Positions 1-8,316 of a stretch of DNA of 64,000 nucleotides are shown piece after piece. Origin of the DNA: Arenibacterium halophilum (lineage in GTDB: Bacteria > Pseudomonadota > Alphaproteobacteria > Rhodobacterales > Rhodobacteraceae); the NCBI RefSeq assembly GCF_005938225.1, contig NZ_VCPC01000003.1, positions 372,001 to 436,000 on the forward strand, written 5' to 3'. The position numbers were made by a program, and so were the translations under genes. The stretch's first letter is position 1, and every line of letters starts with the position of its first letter. The notes beneath the pieces are model-generated. The model was not told the DNA's origin. It worked only from the letters and a program-made list of their open reading frames with translations, and made no database searches.

Positions 1-1928
1 GCCTCATCCTCCGAGCCCGTCTCGGGGGCGTCATCGGATGCCGCCGCGTCGTCGGTGCTGTCTGACTGCAACTGCTGGGCGACGGCGTCAAGCGTGCTGG
101 TGCGTTCCGGCGTCGTTTGCGGGCGGATCAGGCGGAATTCGATGCGGCGGTTCGCCTCGCGGCCGTCTTCCGTCTTGTTGGTGGCGATCGGGTTCGCCTC
201 TCCATAGCCGCGCGCGGTGTAGCTGGCCGTGAGGATGCGGCGGGCGCGCAATTCGTTCAGCACCGATTGCGCACGGTCCTGCGAGAGTTGCTGATTCATC
301 GACTCGCGGCCCTGGCTATCGGTGTGGCCCTGAATCTCGACCCGGATGTCGCCGCAGATATCAAGGATCTCGGCGATGGCGTTCATTGTATCCAGCGATT
401 CCGCCGCGATGGTGGCCGAGCCGGGTTCAAAGGTGATCTTGCCGCTGGTGCGCTGCACTTCGGCGATTTCGGCTTCGCACATTTCCGGCGTCACGATATC
501 GGCCTGCGGCAGGGGCGGGGCCTTGTAGGCGATCGAAAGGTCGAAGGTTTCCGCCTCGCCCAGTCGTTTCGCCAGCAGTCCGGCGATATCGGCCTGCGCG
601 TCTTCGCGAGTGGCGGTGCCATGCAGGGTCAACTCGTCAGGTTTCACCGTCACCGCGCCGTTCGACAGTTGCGACAGAGCCTCGAGCCCGGCAAGCACGC
701 GTACCGGCCAGTCGGAGGGCAGGTTGTCGGCAGTGCGCGCGGCCGAGTGCACCGCCGAGGCACCAAAGCGCGCGCGGGCATAGGCATCGGCCATCATTTG
801 CAGGTTGTCGTCGGACAGGCGTCCGCGCAGCTGCACCAGCCCCTCGGGGCTGAGGGTGGCGGTGAATTCGGGCGGGCCATCGGTTCCGGCTTCAGCCGGG
901 CGGGTGAGCACAGGATGCAGCGAGAACACCGGTGGCAGCGCGGCTTCAAGTTCGCCCACCACGCGATCGAAGGCTTCGGTGCTGACGGTCTCGGCCGCAA
1001 CCAGCGTCACGTCGGCGTCGGCGAAGGTGACGGATCCGGCGCCAAGGTCGCGCAATGCGGCCAGCGCCTGCGCTACGGCTTCGGCCCATGCGGGCGAGGG
1101 CACGCCCAGACCGATCCGGCATTGTGCACCGGCTTGCCCGCCAGCTCCGGCGGCGGCGGCCAGAATGCGGGCGCGGGCCTGTTCGGTGTCGGCCGAGCAG
1201 GCATCGAACCGCCCGCCGGTGTCGTCGATGATATAGCGCAGCGTAAAGGGCGTGATCACCGGCCGCGGCGCAGAGACTTGCAGCGCCATCTTCAGCCCCT
1301 CGGGCACGGCGCGGTTCAAGGCGCGCTCCATCTTTGCCTTTTCCTCGCGGCTGGCGGCGATGGCCGTAATCTCGATCCGGCCGGCATCGACCGAGATTTT
1401 CGAGCGGGGCAGGTCGCGCAGCGCGGTGATCGTAAAATCAATCGCGGCGTCCCAGCCTTCGGGCACCGGGTGGTTCGCGGTTTGCAGCAGGTCCGACACC
1501 TGCCCGGGCGCAGCGATTTTTTCCAGCCGTTCGATCAGGGCGGCGCGGTCGGTCGAGGTGGGGATCAACCCGCTGACCGACAGGCCGGATTCATTGCGCA
1601 GAATCTCGGCCGAAAACCGTGGCGGCGCAATATCTTGCGTGGGGGCGACATCGGTCTGGTCGATCACCCGTGCGGCATCGACGATCTGCCCGGCACGGCT
1701 GATCGCCTGAAAACGGCGCGCCTCGGTCGGGGCGGTGCCCGTCAGGATCACCCGCAGCCCGTCGGCCTGAACCTCGGCCCAGTCGTTGCCTTGTGTGTCC
1801 AGCGCGGTGCGCACCTCGATCTCGGTCGTCCGCTCGACCCCCGTGGCCATGACACCGGCCGCGGCCAGACAGGCGCAGGCGGCAAGGGCAAAGGTGGCGA
1901 GGACGATGAAAACCTTGGTAAATCGCAT
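1..1928 (-). CDS. OmpA/BON-domain envelope protein, 3' end cut by window edge
   Basis: Partial gene: the start codon is at 1926-1928 on the minus strand and the reading frame runs off the left edge, so the C-terminus is missing. About 640 residues are visible. The N-terminus (MRFTKVFIVLATFALAA) is a signal peptide or membrane anchor. A BON-like stretch follows (VILTGTAPTEARRF...VDAARVID), then a long periplasmic region. Near residues 520-580 there is a clear OmpA C-terminal peptidoglycan-binding signature, with GHTDSQG, then QDRAQSVLNELRARRI, GYGEANPIA and NRRIEFRL. Proteins of this build tether the outer membrane to peptidoglycan; that role is known for the domain and inferred here. An acidic, Asp/Glu/Ala-rich tail begins just before the edge. 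The gene lies 60 bases downstream of ubiA on the same strand, so the two may be co-transcribed. Confidence 0.85.
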   Translation of the reverse strand, partial: MRFTKVFIVLATFALAACACLAAAGVMATGVERTTEIEVRTALDTQGNDWAEVQADGLRVILTGTAPTEARRFQAISRAGQIVDAARVIDQTDVAPTQDIAPPRFSAEILRNESGLSVSGLIPTSTDRAALIERLEKIAAPGQVSDLLQTANHPVPEGWDAAIDFTITALRDLPRSKISVDAGRIEITAIAASREEKAKMERALNRAVPEGLKMALQVSAPRPVITPFTLRYIIDDTGGRFDACSADTEQARARILAAAAGAGGQAGAQCRIGLGVPSPAWAEAVAQALAALRDLGAGSVTFADADVTLVAAETVSTEAFDRVVGELEAALPPVFSLHPVLTRPAEAGTDGPPEFTATLSPEGLVQLRGRLSDDNLQMMADAYARARFGASAVHSAARTADNLPSDWPVRVLAGLEALSQLSNGAVTVKPDELTLHGTATREDAQADIAGLLAKRLGEAETFDLSIAYKAPPLPQADIVTPEMCEAEIAEVQRTSGKITFEPGSATIAAESLDTMNAIAEILDICGDIRVEIQGHTDSQGRESMNQQLSQDRAQSVLNELRARRILTASYTARGYGEANPIATNKTEDGREANRRIEFRLIRPQTTPERTSTLDAVAQQLQSDSTDDAAASDDAPETGSEDE

Positions 1929-1988
1929 GGGTAACCCGGGATCGTGGACAGACCTGAATGTCTTAGCCGCCTGTGCCCTTGGGTTCAA

Positions 1989-2951
1989 TCAGGCGAACAG
2001 GGCGGCCCCGAAGAAGATAAGCGGAATGAAGCCGGTATCGCGGTTCAGCCGGAACAGGAACAGCATCCGCGCGCCATCTTCGGGGTCAAACCCGCGCAGC
2101 TGCCACGCCATGTGCCAGCCCATAGCCCAAGGCCCCGCCAAAGCGATCACCAGCGCCAACACGCTGGCATTCGGCATGACCGCCTGAATGATGGCAAGCC
2201 CCATCAGCGCCACGCAGGCCACAAGGAAATAGCGCAGGTAGCGAGCCGAATTCGCACCGAACAGTCGGGCGGTGGATTTCACCCCGATCAGCGCGTCATC
2301 CTCGGCGTCCTGATGGGCATAGATCGTGTCATAGAACAGCGTCCAGCAGATGCCCGAGACATAAAGGATCACCGCAGGCCAGTTCAGCGTGCCCGCATGG
2401 GCCGTCCACGCCAGCAACGCGCCCCAGTTGAAGGCCAGCCCCAGAAACACCTGCGGCCACCAGGTGAATCGCTTGGCAAACGGGTAGATCGCCACCGGCA
2501 GCAGCGACAGAACCCCCAGCGCGATGGCCGCGCGGTTGAAGGTCAGCAGGATGCAAAGCGCGACCAGCGCCTGAAGGATCATCCACGCGGCGGCCTGTTT
2601 CGGCGTAACCGCGCCAGAGGGAATCGGCCGCGACCGGGTGCGCGCCACGCGCCCGTCGATGTCGCGGTCGGCGATGTCGTTCCAGGTACAGCCCGCGCCG
2701 CGCATCAGCCAGGCGCCCAGCCCGCAGCCGAAGAAAATCCACGCGTCCTCCCACCGGGGCGACTGATCCCATAACATTGCCAGCGCCAGCCCCCACCAGC
2801 AGGGCAGCAGCAAGAGCCATGTCCCGATGGGCCGATCCGCCCGCGACATCCGAAGATAGGGGCGCGCGGCGGGCGGCGCCCAGCGGTCCACCCAGTTGCC
2901 GGCGGGCGCATCTGCCACCTGTCCGTCTGGTGTCGGGCCGTTGGCGTGCAT
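1989..2951 (-). CDS. ubiA: 4-hydroxybenzoate polyprenyltransferase
   Basis: Inner-membrane prenyltransferase of 320 residues that attaches the polyprenyl tail to 4-hydroxybenzoate in ubiquinone synthesis. Both Mg-diphosphate-binding Asp motifs of the UbiA superfamily are present: NDIADRDIDGRVARTRSRP near residues 95-115 and DTIYAHQDAEDD near 215-230. About eight hydrophobic helices lie between and after them, for example TWLLLLPCWWGLALAML. The start at 2951 (MHANGPTPDGQVAD) gives the usual roughly 30-residue N-terminal lead before RPYLRMSRADRPIGTW. The start lies only 12 bases from the divergent rsmE start, so any promoter must overlap coding sequence. Length and motifs are typical, and no alternative family fits. 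Confidence 0.95.
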   Translation of the reverse strand: MHANGPTPDGQVADAPAGNWVDRWAPPAARPYLRMSRADRPIGTWLLLLPCWWGLALAMLWDQSPRWEDAWIFFGCGLGAWLMRGAGCTWNDIADRDIDGRVARTRSRPIPSGAVTPKQAAAWMILQALVALCILLTFNRAAIALGVLSLLPVAIYPFAKRFTWWPQVFLGLAFNWGALLAWTAHAGTLNWPAVILYVSGICWTLFYDTIYAHQDAEDDALIGVKSTARLFGANSARYLRYFLVACVALMGLAIIQAVMPNASVLALVIALAGPWAMGWHMAWQLRGFDPEDGARMLFLFRLNRDTGFIPLIFFGAALFA

Positions 2952-2963
2952 ATATCTGGTCCC

Positions 2964-3686
2964 ATGAGTGCAAAGGTCAGGTTGTATGTAGAGCAGGCGC
3001 TGGGGCAGGGGCAAACGGTTCCTGTGGCGCGCGATCAGGCGCATTACCTGTTTGGGGTGATGCGGCTGGCTGTTGGCGCGCGGGTTGCGCTGTTCAACGG
3101 GCGCGATGGCGAATGGCAGGCCGAGGTGAGCGAAGCCGGCAAGCGCGGCGGGATGCTGACCTGCGTCGAACAGTCGGCACCGCTGCGGATGCCGCCTGAC
3201 CTGTGGCTGCTGTTTGCCCCGATCAAGAAGGCGCGCACCGATTTCATCGTGGAAAAGGCGGTCGAGTTGGGCGTGGCGCGGATCGTGCCGGTGCAGACCG
3301 ATTTCACCAATTCCGAACGCATCCGGCAGGACAGGTTGCAGGCCCATGCCATCGAGGCGGCCGAGCAATGCGGCGCGACTATGGTGCCCGAAGTGGCCGA
3401 TCTGCACCGCCTGGACCGGCTGCTTGATGGCTGGGACGCCGCCCGCCACCTTGTGTTCTGTGACGAGGCACAGGCGGGCGAACGCGCGGGTATGGATGCC
3501 GTGCCGCCCGGCCCGGCGGCGGTTCTGATCGGCCCCGAAGGCGGGTTTTCCGAAGCCGAACGCGCGCGGTTGCACGGTCGTGATTGGGCCACTCCGGTGG
3601 CGCTTGGCCCGCGAATCCTGCGCGCCGATACGGCGGCGGTGGCGGCAATCACATTGTGGCAGACACATCTGGGGGATTGGAGATGA
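2964..3686 (+). CDS. rsmE: 16S rRNA (uracil-1498-N3)-methyltransferase
   Basis: SPOUT-class RNA methyltransferase of 240 residues that methylates N3 of U1498 in 16S rRNA with S-adenosylmethionine. The N-terminal PUA-like part covers roughly residues 1-70 (HYLFGVMRL...VALFNGRDGEW). The C-terminal knot carries the cofactor-binding signature VLIGPEGGFSEAE and then LGPRILRADTAAVAA, both diagnostic of RsmE. ATG 2964 (MSAKVRLY) is chosen because a GTG at 2946 would run into the ubiA start region and adds only six residues. The stop TGA overlaps the ATG of the next gene (ATGA), so translation is probably coupled. Confidence 0.95.
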   Translation: MSAKVRLYVEQALGQGQTVPVARDQAHYLFGVMRLAVGARVALFNGRDGEWQAEVSEAGKRGGMLTCVEQSAPLRMPPDLWLLFAPIKKARTDFIVEKAVELGVARIVPVQTDFTNSERIRQDRLQAHAIEAAEQCGATMVPEVADLHRLDRLLDGWDAARHLVFCDEAQAGERAGMDAVPPGPAAVLIGPEGGFSEAERARLHGRDWATPVALGPRILRADTAAVAAITLWQTHLGDWR

Positions 3687-4213
3687 GCTTTCTGCGACCC
3701 GAAGCCAAAGCCGCGCTGTGGCGCGGGCGCGAGGTACTGGCCGGTCTGGCGATCGGGCTGGTTGGCCTCAGCTGGATATCGGGTCCGGCAGGGTTGCTGG
3801 GCTGGGTCGGCTGGGCGCTTGTTCTCGGCGGTCTTGTCCTGCTGGTGGCCGGGATGCAGCGCATGAGGTTTCGCGGCAAGGGCGAAGGCGGCCCCGGCGT
3901 GGTCAGCGTGGATGAAGGGCAGATCAGCTATTTCGGGCCTTTGACCGGCGGCGCCATCGCCGCGCAGGATCTGGAGCGGCTGACGCTTGACCCAAGTGCA
4001 AAGCCTGCGCATTGGGTGCTGACCCAGCCGGGCGTGCCCGCGCTGGCGATCCCGGTGAACGCCGCCGGGTCCGAGGCGCTGTTTGACGTGTTTGCCACCC
4101 TGCCGGGCATTCGGACCGAAAGGATGCTGGCCAATCTTGAGGGCTCGGGCGAACATCCGGTGGTTATCTGGGAACGTACCCCGTCGCGCCCGCCGCATCT
4201 GCGGCTGAACTGA
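3683..4213 (+). CDS. Conserved small membrane protein of unknown function
   Basis: A 176-residue protein that I do not recognise as a named family. It begins with MSFLRPEAKAALWRGREVL, followed by two closely spaced hydrophobic helices (about residues 17-34 and 38-58, for example LGWVGWALVLGGLVLLVAG). A soluble domain of about 115 residues follows, containing GQISYFGPLTGGAIAAQDLE and GIRTERMLANLEG. The layout suggests an inner-membrane anchor with a cytoplasmic domain. Its ATG overlaps the rsmE stop by four bases, so it is co-translated with rsmE and sits 105 bases before gshA. It may be linked to neither function; the association may only reflect conserved gene order in this bacterial family. 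Confidence 0.8.
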   Translation: MSFLRPEAKAALWRGREVLAGLAIGLVGLSWISGPAGLLGWVGWALVLGGLVLLVAGMQRMRFRGKGEGGPGVVSVDEGQISYFGPLTGGAIAAQDLERLTLDPSAKPAHWVLTQPGVPALAIPVNAAGSEALFDVFATLPGIRTERMLANLEGSGEHPVVIWERTPSRPPHLRLN

Positions 4214-4254
4214 TCCCTGCGATCTGGCGCACAGCAGGGGCTGCGCCAATGGCG

Positions 4255-4275
4255 GGTTGACAGCCCGCGTCAACC
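4255..4275 (+). promoter_or_regulatory. Small hairpin in the gshA leader
   Basis: GGTTGAC (4255-4261) pairs perfectly with GTCAACC (4269-4275) across a 7-base loop, 43 bases before the gshA start. There is no T-tract. It could end the upstream transcript or be a leader structure of gshA; nothing in the sequence decides between these. Confidence 0.3.
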
Positions 4276-4318
4276 GCTTCACCTCTGACCCGGCACGAAA
4301 CATTGGGAATATTCCGAC

Positions 4319-5689
4319 ATGTCGATCCCTCAGTCCGGCGGCGGGCCGATCGAACGCCACGAGCAGCTTGCCGAATACCTTGCGGATGGATGCAAGCCAA
4401 AGGACCAGTGGCGCATCGGAACCGAGCACGAGAAATTCGGTTACTGCAAGGATACGCTGCGCCCGATCCCCTATGAAGGCGAACGCTCGGTCCACGCGGT
4501 GCTGGCGGGGCTGCGCGACGTGCACGGCTGGGCCCCGGTCGAAGAAGGCGGCAAGCTGATCGGCCTGACCAAGGGCGGCGCCAACGTCAGCCTTGAACCG
4601 GGCGGGCAGCTGGAACTGTCGGGCGCGCCGGTCGAAACGATCCACGAAACCTGCGACGAGGTGAACGAACACCTGCGCGAGGTCAAGGACGTGGCCGACA
4701 AGGTCGGCGTGGGCTTTATCGGGTTGGGCAGCGCGCCCGAGTGGACCCACGAAGACATGCCGCTGATGCCAAAGGGCCGCTACAAGCTGATGGACGGCTA
4801 CATGCAGACGGTAGGCACGCTGGGCCAGACCATGATGCGCCGCACCTGCACGGTGCAGGTCAACCTGGATTTTTCCAGCGAGGCCGACATGGTGCAGAAG
4901 ATGCGCGTCGCCATCGCGCTGCAACCCGTGGCGACGGCGTTGTTTGCCAATTCGCCCTTCACCGAGGGCAAGCCGAACGGGGTGAAATCCTACCGCAGCA
5001 AGGTCTGGCGCAACCTCGACGACGCACGTACAGGCATGGTGCCTTTCGTTTTTGACGAAAGCTTTGGGTTCGAGGCCTGGGTGCAATACGCGCTGGATGT
5101 GCCGATGTATTTCGTCTACCGCGACGGCAAATATATCAACGCGCTGGGCCAGTCGTTCCGCGACTTCCTGAAAGGCGAATTGCCCGCCCTGCCGGGTGAA
5201 ACCCCCACGCTCAGCGATTGGGGCGATCACCTGACCACGCTGTTCCCCGAAGCGCGGATCAAGAAATTCATCGAGATGCGCGGAGCCGATGGTGGACCGT
5301 GGCGTCGCCTCTGCGCGTTGCCGGCCTTCTGGGTCGGGCTGATGTATGACCAAGGCGCGTTGGATGCAGCATGGGATATGGTACGCGGCTGGGATGCCGA
5401 AACCCGTCAGGCCCTGCGCGTGGCGGCTTCGGAGCAGGGGTTGCAAGCAAAGGTCAACGGGATCGATATGCACGCGTTGGCGCGTGACGTCGTGGCCCTG
5501 TCGGACGCCGGGTTGAAAGCCCGCGCCCGGACCGGTGCCGGCGGCATGGTCCCAGACGAGACGCATTTCCTGAACGCGCTGAAGGAAAGCCTCGAAACCG
5601 GCCAGGTGCCAGCCGACGAACTTCTGGAGCGATATTATGGCGCGTGGAACGGCGACCTGAGTCGCCTTTACGCAGAATACTCCTACTGA
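4319..5689 (+). CDS. gshA: Glutamate-cysteine ligase (plant/alphaproteobacterial type)
   Basis: Cytoplasmic enzyme of 456 residues that makes gamma-glutamylcysteine from glutamate, cysteine and ATP, the first step of glutathione synthesis. Family features visible: WRIGTEHEKFGY near residues 36-47 (substrate and metal site of the GCS2 fold), LIGLTKGGANVSLEPGGQLELSG near 80-100, TCTVQVNLDFSSEADMV near 175-192 and PALPGETPTLSDWGDHLTTLFPEARIK near 280-305. Length and motifs match the plant-like class common in alphaproteobacteria rather than the E. coli class. The start ATG is 105 bases after the preceding gene. The next gene is convergent and is separated by a long inverted repeat. Confidence 0.93.
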   Translation: MSIPQSGGGPIERHEQLAEYLADGCKPKDQWRIGTEHEKFGYCKDTLRPIPYEGERSVHAVLAGLRDVHGWAPVEEGGKLIGLTKGGANVSLEPGGQLELSGAPVETIHETCDEVNEHLREVKDVADKVGVGFIGLGSAPEWTHEDMPLMPKGRYKLMDGYMQTVGTLGQTMMRRTCTVQVNLDFSSEADMVQKMRVAIALQPVATALFANSPFTEGKPNGVKSYRSKVWRNLDDARTGMVPFVFDESFGFEAWVQYALDVPMYFVYRDGKYINALGQSFRDFLKGELPALPGETPTLSDWGDHLTTLFPEARIKKFIEMRGADGGPWRRLCALPAFWVGLMYDQGALDAAWDMVRGWDAETRQALRVAASEQGLQAKVNGIDMHALARDVVALSDAGLKARARTGAGGMVPDETHFLNALKESLETGQVPADELLERYYGAWNGDLSRLYAEYSY

Positions 5690-5733
5690 TCCGTGACGTG
5701 ATGCACCCCGCTCGGGCGGATGGGGCAGCTGTT

Positions 5734-5800
5734 GAGTATTTATGGAATGATGAAGCAGGGGCGCCTTGCCTGTACTTGCTTCACTATTCCTAAAATACTC
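5734..5800. terminator. Long inverted repeat between convergent genes (bidirectional hairpin, repeat family member)
   Basis: The arms are 5734-5759 and 5775-5800, 26 bases each, with a few mismatches and a 15-base loop. The left arm begins GAGTATTT and ends TGAAGCAGG; the right arm is its near reverse complement. It sits between the convergent gshA and ROK genes, so it probably ends both transcripts. It shares the pattern TATTT-N10-GAAGCA(A/G)GGG with the inverted repeat at 11367-11426, which suggests a dispersed palindromic repeat family rather than two unrelated terminators. Confidence 0.65.
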
Positions 5801-5846
5801 TGGGCGCGACGCGCGCCGCAGGTCAGACGGTGTGGAGGCTACGTGG

Positions 5847-7052
5847 TCAGCCAGAGGCGTCCGCCATCGCACCAAGCGCAAGGTCCGAGATGTTTTCCAA
5901 CGCGTAGGCAGCGGCGCCGCGGGCCCACATCAGGTTGCCCCATTTGTGGATCACGACCTCTGGTGGGGGTTTGTCGATCTGGACGATATCGCCGCGCATC
6001 GCCTCGATGACCTTGTTGGCGTAGAGGTGATCGAACTGCATCTGCTCGCCTGCAAGAATAATCAGTTCGGGATCGAAGATATTGACCAGATTGGCGAGGC
6101 CGAGTGCGAACATGCGGCCAGCGCGATCCACGATCCGGCCGGCCATGGAATTGCCGTCTCGGGCCGCGCTGAGCAGCTGTTCCAGCCGGGCGTCATCCGG
6201 AGTGTCGGGATCATTGCCGGGCATGGTCTGGGCTTCGCGCAGCAGAGCGTAATCGGCGACGTAGGCTTCGAGGCAGCCGCGCTGGCCGCAGCGGCAGAGC
6301 GCGCCGTTCAGCTGCACCTTGGTGTGTCCGAATTCCGCCCCGCACCCGCGCGCGCCGCGGTAGAGGTCTCCGCTGATGACCAGACCCATGCCAACGCCGC
6401 TTTCGATCGTGACGACGATGAAATCCGAATGCGCCTGCCCGAGGCCAAAGCTTTTTTCCGCCACGGCGACGAGATTGGCGTCGTTGTCGACAAAGGCGGG
6501 TCGGTTCAGACGCTGGCACAGGAGATTTGCGAGCTGCACGTTGCGTTCTGACAAGGAGGGCGACCAGTACACCAGCCCTTTTGGCGCGTCCACGACACCG
6601 GCAATACCAAGGCCCACGCCAGAGATTTCACCCGGATCGGCCCCGGCTTGGCGGGCCAGATCGGCCACGGCGGAGGCCACGGCTTTGGTCAGCTCGTCCG
6701 GTGCAAGGCAGGCGCGGGGCAGGGTGGTTTCCAACTCGGCGATCTGCTGCCCTTCGAAATCCAGCAGAACAAGGGACAGCTTGCGATGCGACAGCTTGCC
6801 TCCGGCGACCAGCCGGGCCGCGCCTCGAATTTTCAGATCGACACGGGGCCGACCGCGCCGGGTATCGGGATCGTCATCGGTGCGGGGCACTTCCTCGATC
6901 AGGCCATGGGCCATCAGCTCGGCGGTGATAGTCGTGACCGTGGCGCGACTGATCCCGGTCAGGTCGGCCAGTTCGATCCGCGGAATGCGTCCTGCACGTC
7001 GGATCTGGGCCAGCAATCTGCGGCGCCCGTATTCTCTTTGTGGCACGGCCAT
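5847..7052 (-). CDS. ROK-family transcriptional repressor of the sugar locus
   Basis: DNA-binding regulator of 401 residues in the ROK/NagC/XylR class. A winged helix-turn-helix lies at about residues 20-55 (ELADLTGISRATVTTITAELM). The ROK sugar-binding domain follows, with GVGLGIAGVVD near 144, FVDNDANLVAVAE near 186, and the zinc motif EFGHTKV...CRCGQRGCLE at about 239-261. The start at 7052 (MAVPQREYGRRRLL) is preferred. An upstream in-frame start at 7190 would add 46 poorly conserved residues and cross the palindrome at 7112-7132. The gene is divergent from a sugar ABC operon, which suggests local repression relieved by a sugar. It differs from kinases of the ROK family by its N-terminal DNA-binding domain. 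Confidence 0.92.
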   Translation of the reverse strand: MAVPQREYGRRRLLAQIRRAGRIPRIELADLTGISRATVTTITAELMAHGLIEEVPRTDDDPDTRRGRPRVDLKIRGAARLVAGGKLSHRKLSLVLLDFEGQQIAELETTLPRACLAPDELTKAVASAVADLARQAGADPGEISGVGLGIAGVVDAPKGLVYWSPSLSERNVQLANLLCQRLNRPAFVDNDANLVAVAEKSFGLGQAHSDFIVVTIESGVGMGLVISGDLYRGARGCGAEFGHTKVQLNGALCRCGQRGCLEAYVADYALLREAQTMPGNDPDTPDDARLEQLLSAARDGNSMAGRIVDRAGRMFALGLANLVNIFDPELIILAGEQMQFDHLYANKVIEAMRGDIVQIDKPPPEVVIHKWGNLMWARGAAAYALENISDLALGAMADASG

Positions 7053-7111
7053 GACGGGCACCAGTCCTTCCCCGCGCCCGTGAAAGAAGGCGCCAGAACA
7101 CAGTAGATGAA

Positions 7112-7132
7112 TTAATTTGATTTTCAAATTAA
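7112..7132. promoter_or_regulatory. Perfect palindrome, probable ROK repressor operator
   Basis: Arms TTAATTTGA (7112-7120) and TCAAATTAA (7124-7132) form a perfect inverted repeat around TTT. It lies between the divergent ROK gene (start 7052) and the substrate-binding protein gene (start 7208), in an AT-rich island within GC-rich DNA. AT-rich palindromes are known operators of ROK repressors such as Mlc, NagC and XylR, so this is the likely shared operator. That role is inferred from position and symmetry. Confidence 0.7.
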
Positions 7133-7207
7133 AATGAAGCACCATCCGGGAAGACCCCCGTGGAGGACGCCATACCGGCGGCGGGGACATAAAACCGGAG
7201 GGAGATC

Positions 7208-8236
7208 ATGAGATTTGTTGCAACGGCGACGGCGGCACTGGCCGGCGCCTTTATCGGAACCGCGGCGCTGGCGCAGGATCTGACCGTTGGCGTCAGCTGG
7301 TCGAACTTTCAGGAAGAACGCTGGAAAACCGACGAAGCCGCGATCAAATCGGCGCTGGAGGCGGCGGGCGCGGCCTATATTTCGGCCGACGCGCAGAGCT
7401 CGGCCAGCAAGCAGTTGTCGGATGTGGAGAGCCTGATCGCCCAGGGCGCCGACGCGCTGATCATTCTGGCACAAGACAGCCAGGCCATTGGCCCTGCAGT
7501 GGATGCCGCCGCCGCCGAGGGCATTCCGGTCGTGGGCTATGACCGGCTGATCGAGGACAACCGCGCCTTTTACCTGACCTTCGACAACGTGGAGGTGGGG
7601 CGGATGCAGGCGCGCGCAGTGCTCGAACAGCAGCCCGAGGGCAACTACGTCATGATCAAGGGCTCTCCCACCGATCCGAACGCTGACTTCCTGCGGGGCG
7701 GCCAGCAAGAGGTGCTGCAGGCGGCGATTGATGAAGGCAAGATCACCATCGTGGCCGAGGCCTATACGGATGGCTGGCTGCCTGCCAACGCGCAGCGCAA
7801 CATGGAGCAGATCCTGACCGCGAATGACAACGCGGTGGATGCGGTTGTCGCCTCTAACGACGGTACCGCCGGGGGCGCAGTTGCCGCGCTGACTGCGCAG
7901 GGGATGGAAGGCATCCCGGTCTCGGGCCAGGACGGTGACCACGCGGCGCTGAACCGGGTCGCCAAGGGCACCCAGACCGTCAGCGTCTGGAAGGACGCGC
8001 GCGAGTTGGGCAAGGCGGCGGGCGAGATCGCCGTGGCGCTGGCCGGGGGTTCCAGGATGTCGGAGGTCGACGGCGCGGCAGAGTGGGACAGCCCGGCGGG
8101 CACCACGCTCTGGGCCAAGTTCCTGGCCCCGATGCCGATCACACGCGACAACCTTGGCGCCGTGGTCGATGCCGGATGGATCGAAAAGGACGCCCTGTGT
8201 CAGGGCGTTTCGGGCGGACCGGCCCCCTGCAACTGA
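7208..8236 (+). CDS. xylF: XylF-like periplasmic sugar-binding protein
   Basis: ABC-transporter substrate-binding protein of 342 residues with a cleavable signal peptide (ends ...GTAALAQ, about residue 23). The mature protein follows the E. coli XylF pattern closely: [87 protein letters not shown] and [20 protein letters not shown]. XylF binds D-xylose; close homologues also bind glucose, and the glucokinase at the end of this operon makes glucose a real alternative. A strong RBS (GGAGGGAG) precedes the ATG. It is the first gene of the importer operon and faces the ROK repressor across the palindrome. The name is given at family level only. Confidence 0.88.
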   Translation: MRFVATATAALAGAFIGTAALAQDLTVGVSWSNFQEERWKTDEAAIKSALEAAGAAYISADAQSSASKQLSDVESLIAQGADALIILAQDSQAIGPAVDAAAAEGIPVVGYDRLIEDNRAFYLTFDNVEVGRMQARAVLEQQPEGNYVMIKGSPTDPNADFLRGGQQEVLQAAIDEGKITIVAEAYTDGWLPANAQRNMEQILTANDNAVDAVVASNDGTAGGAVAALTAQGMEGIPVSGQDGDHAALNRVAKGTQTVSVWKDARELGKAAGEIAVALAGGSRMSEVDGAAEWDSPAGTTLWAKFLAPMPITRDNLGAVVDAGWIEKDALCQGVSGGPAPCN

Positions 8237-8246
8237 TCGTCTGAAC

Positions 8247-8291
8247 GGCGCAACTGCGCCCTTGCCTCACCGCCTCTGTGGTGGGGCCACC
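8247..8291 (+). other. Two short hairpins between binding-protein and permease genes
   Basis: GGCGCA/TGCGCC (8247-8252 with 8255-8260) and GGTGG/CCACC (8280-8284 with 8287-8291) are perfect short inverted repeats in the 80-base gap. Neither is followed by a T-tract. Hairpins at this place in ABC operons commonly stabilise the upstream mRNA or cause partial termination, so that more binding protein than permease is made. That use is inferred. Confidence 0.4.
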
Positions 8292-8316
8292 TGCAAGGCC
8301 ACGAGGGGGGCTGACT

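Noticed and set aside
117-1934. Long plus-strand open frame over the OmpA gene
   Set aside because: It is antisense to a frame with clear signal peptide, BON and OmpA motifs; its own product has no recognisable domain and is a by-product of GC-rich codon use.
3044-5881. 945-codon minus-strand open frame across rsmE and gshA
   Set aside because: It runs antisense through two well-supported genes and has a low-complexity Arg/His/Gln-rich product.
7053-7190. Longer start for the ROK regulator at 7190
   Set aside because: The added 46 residues look non-coding and would place the palindromic operator inside the gene.
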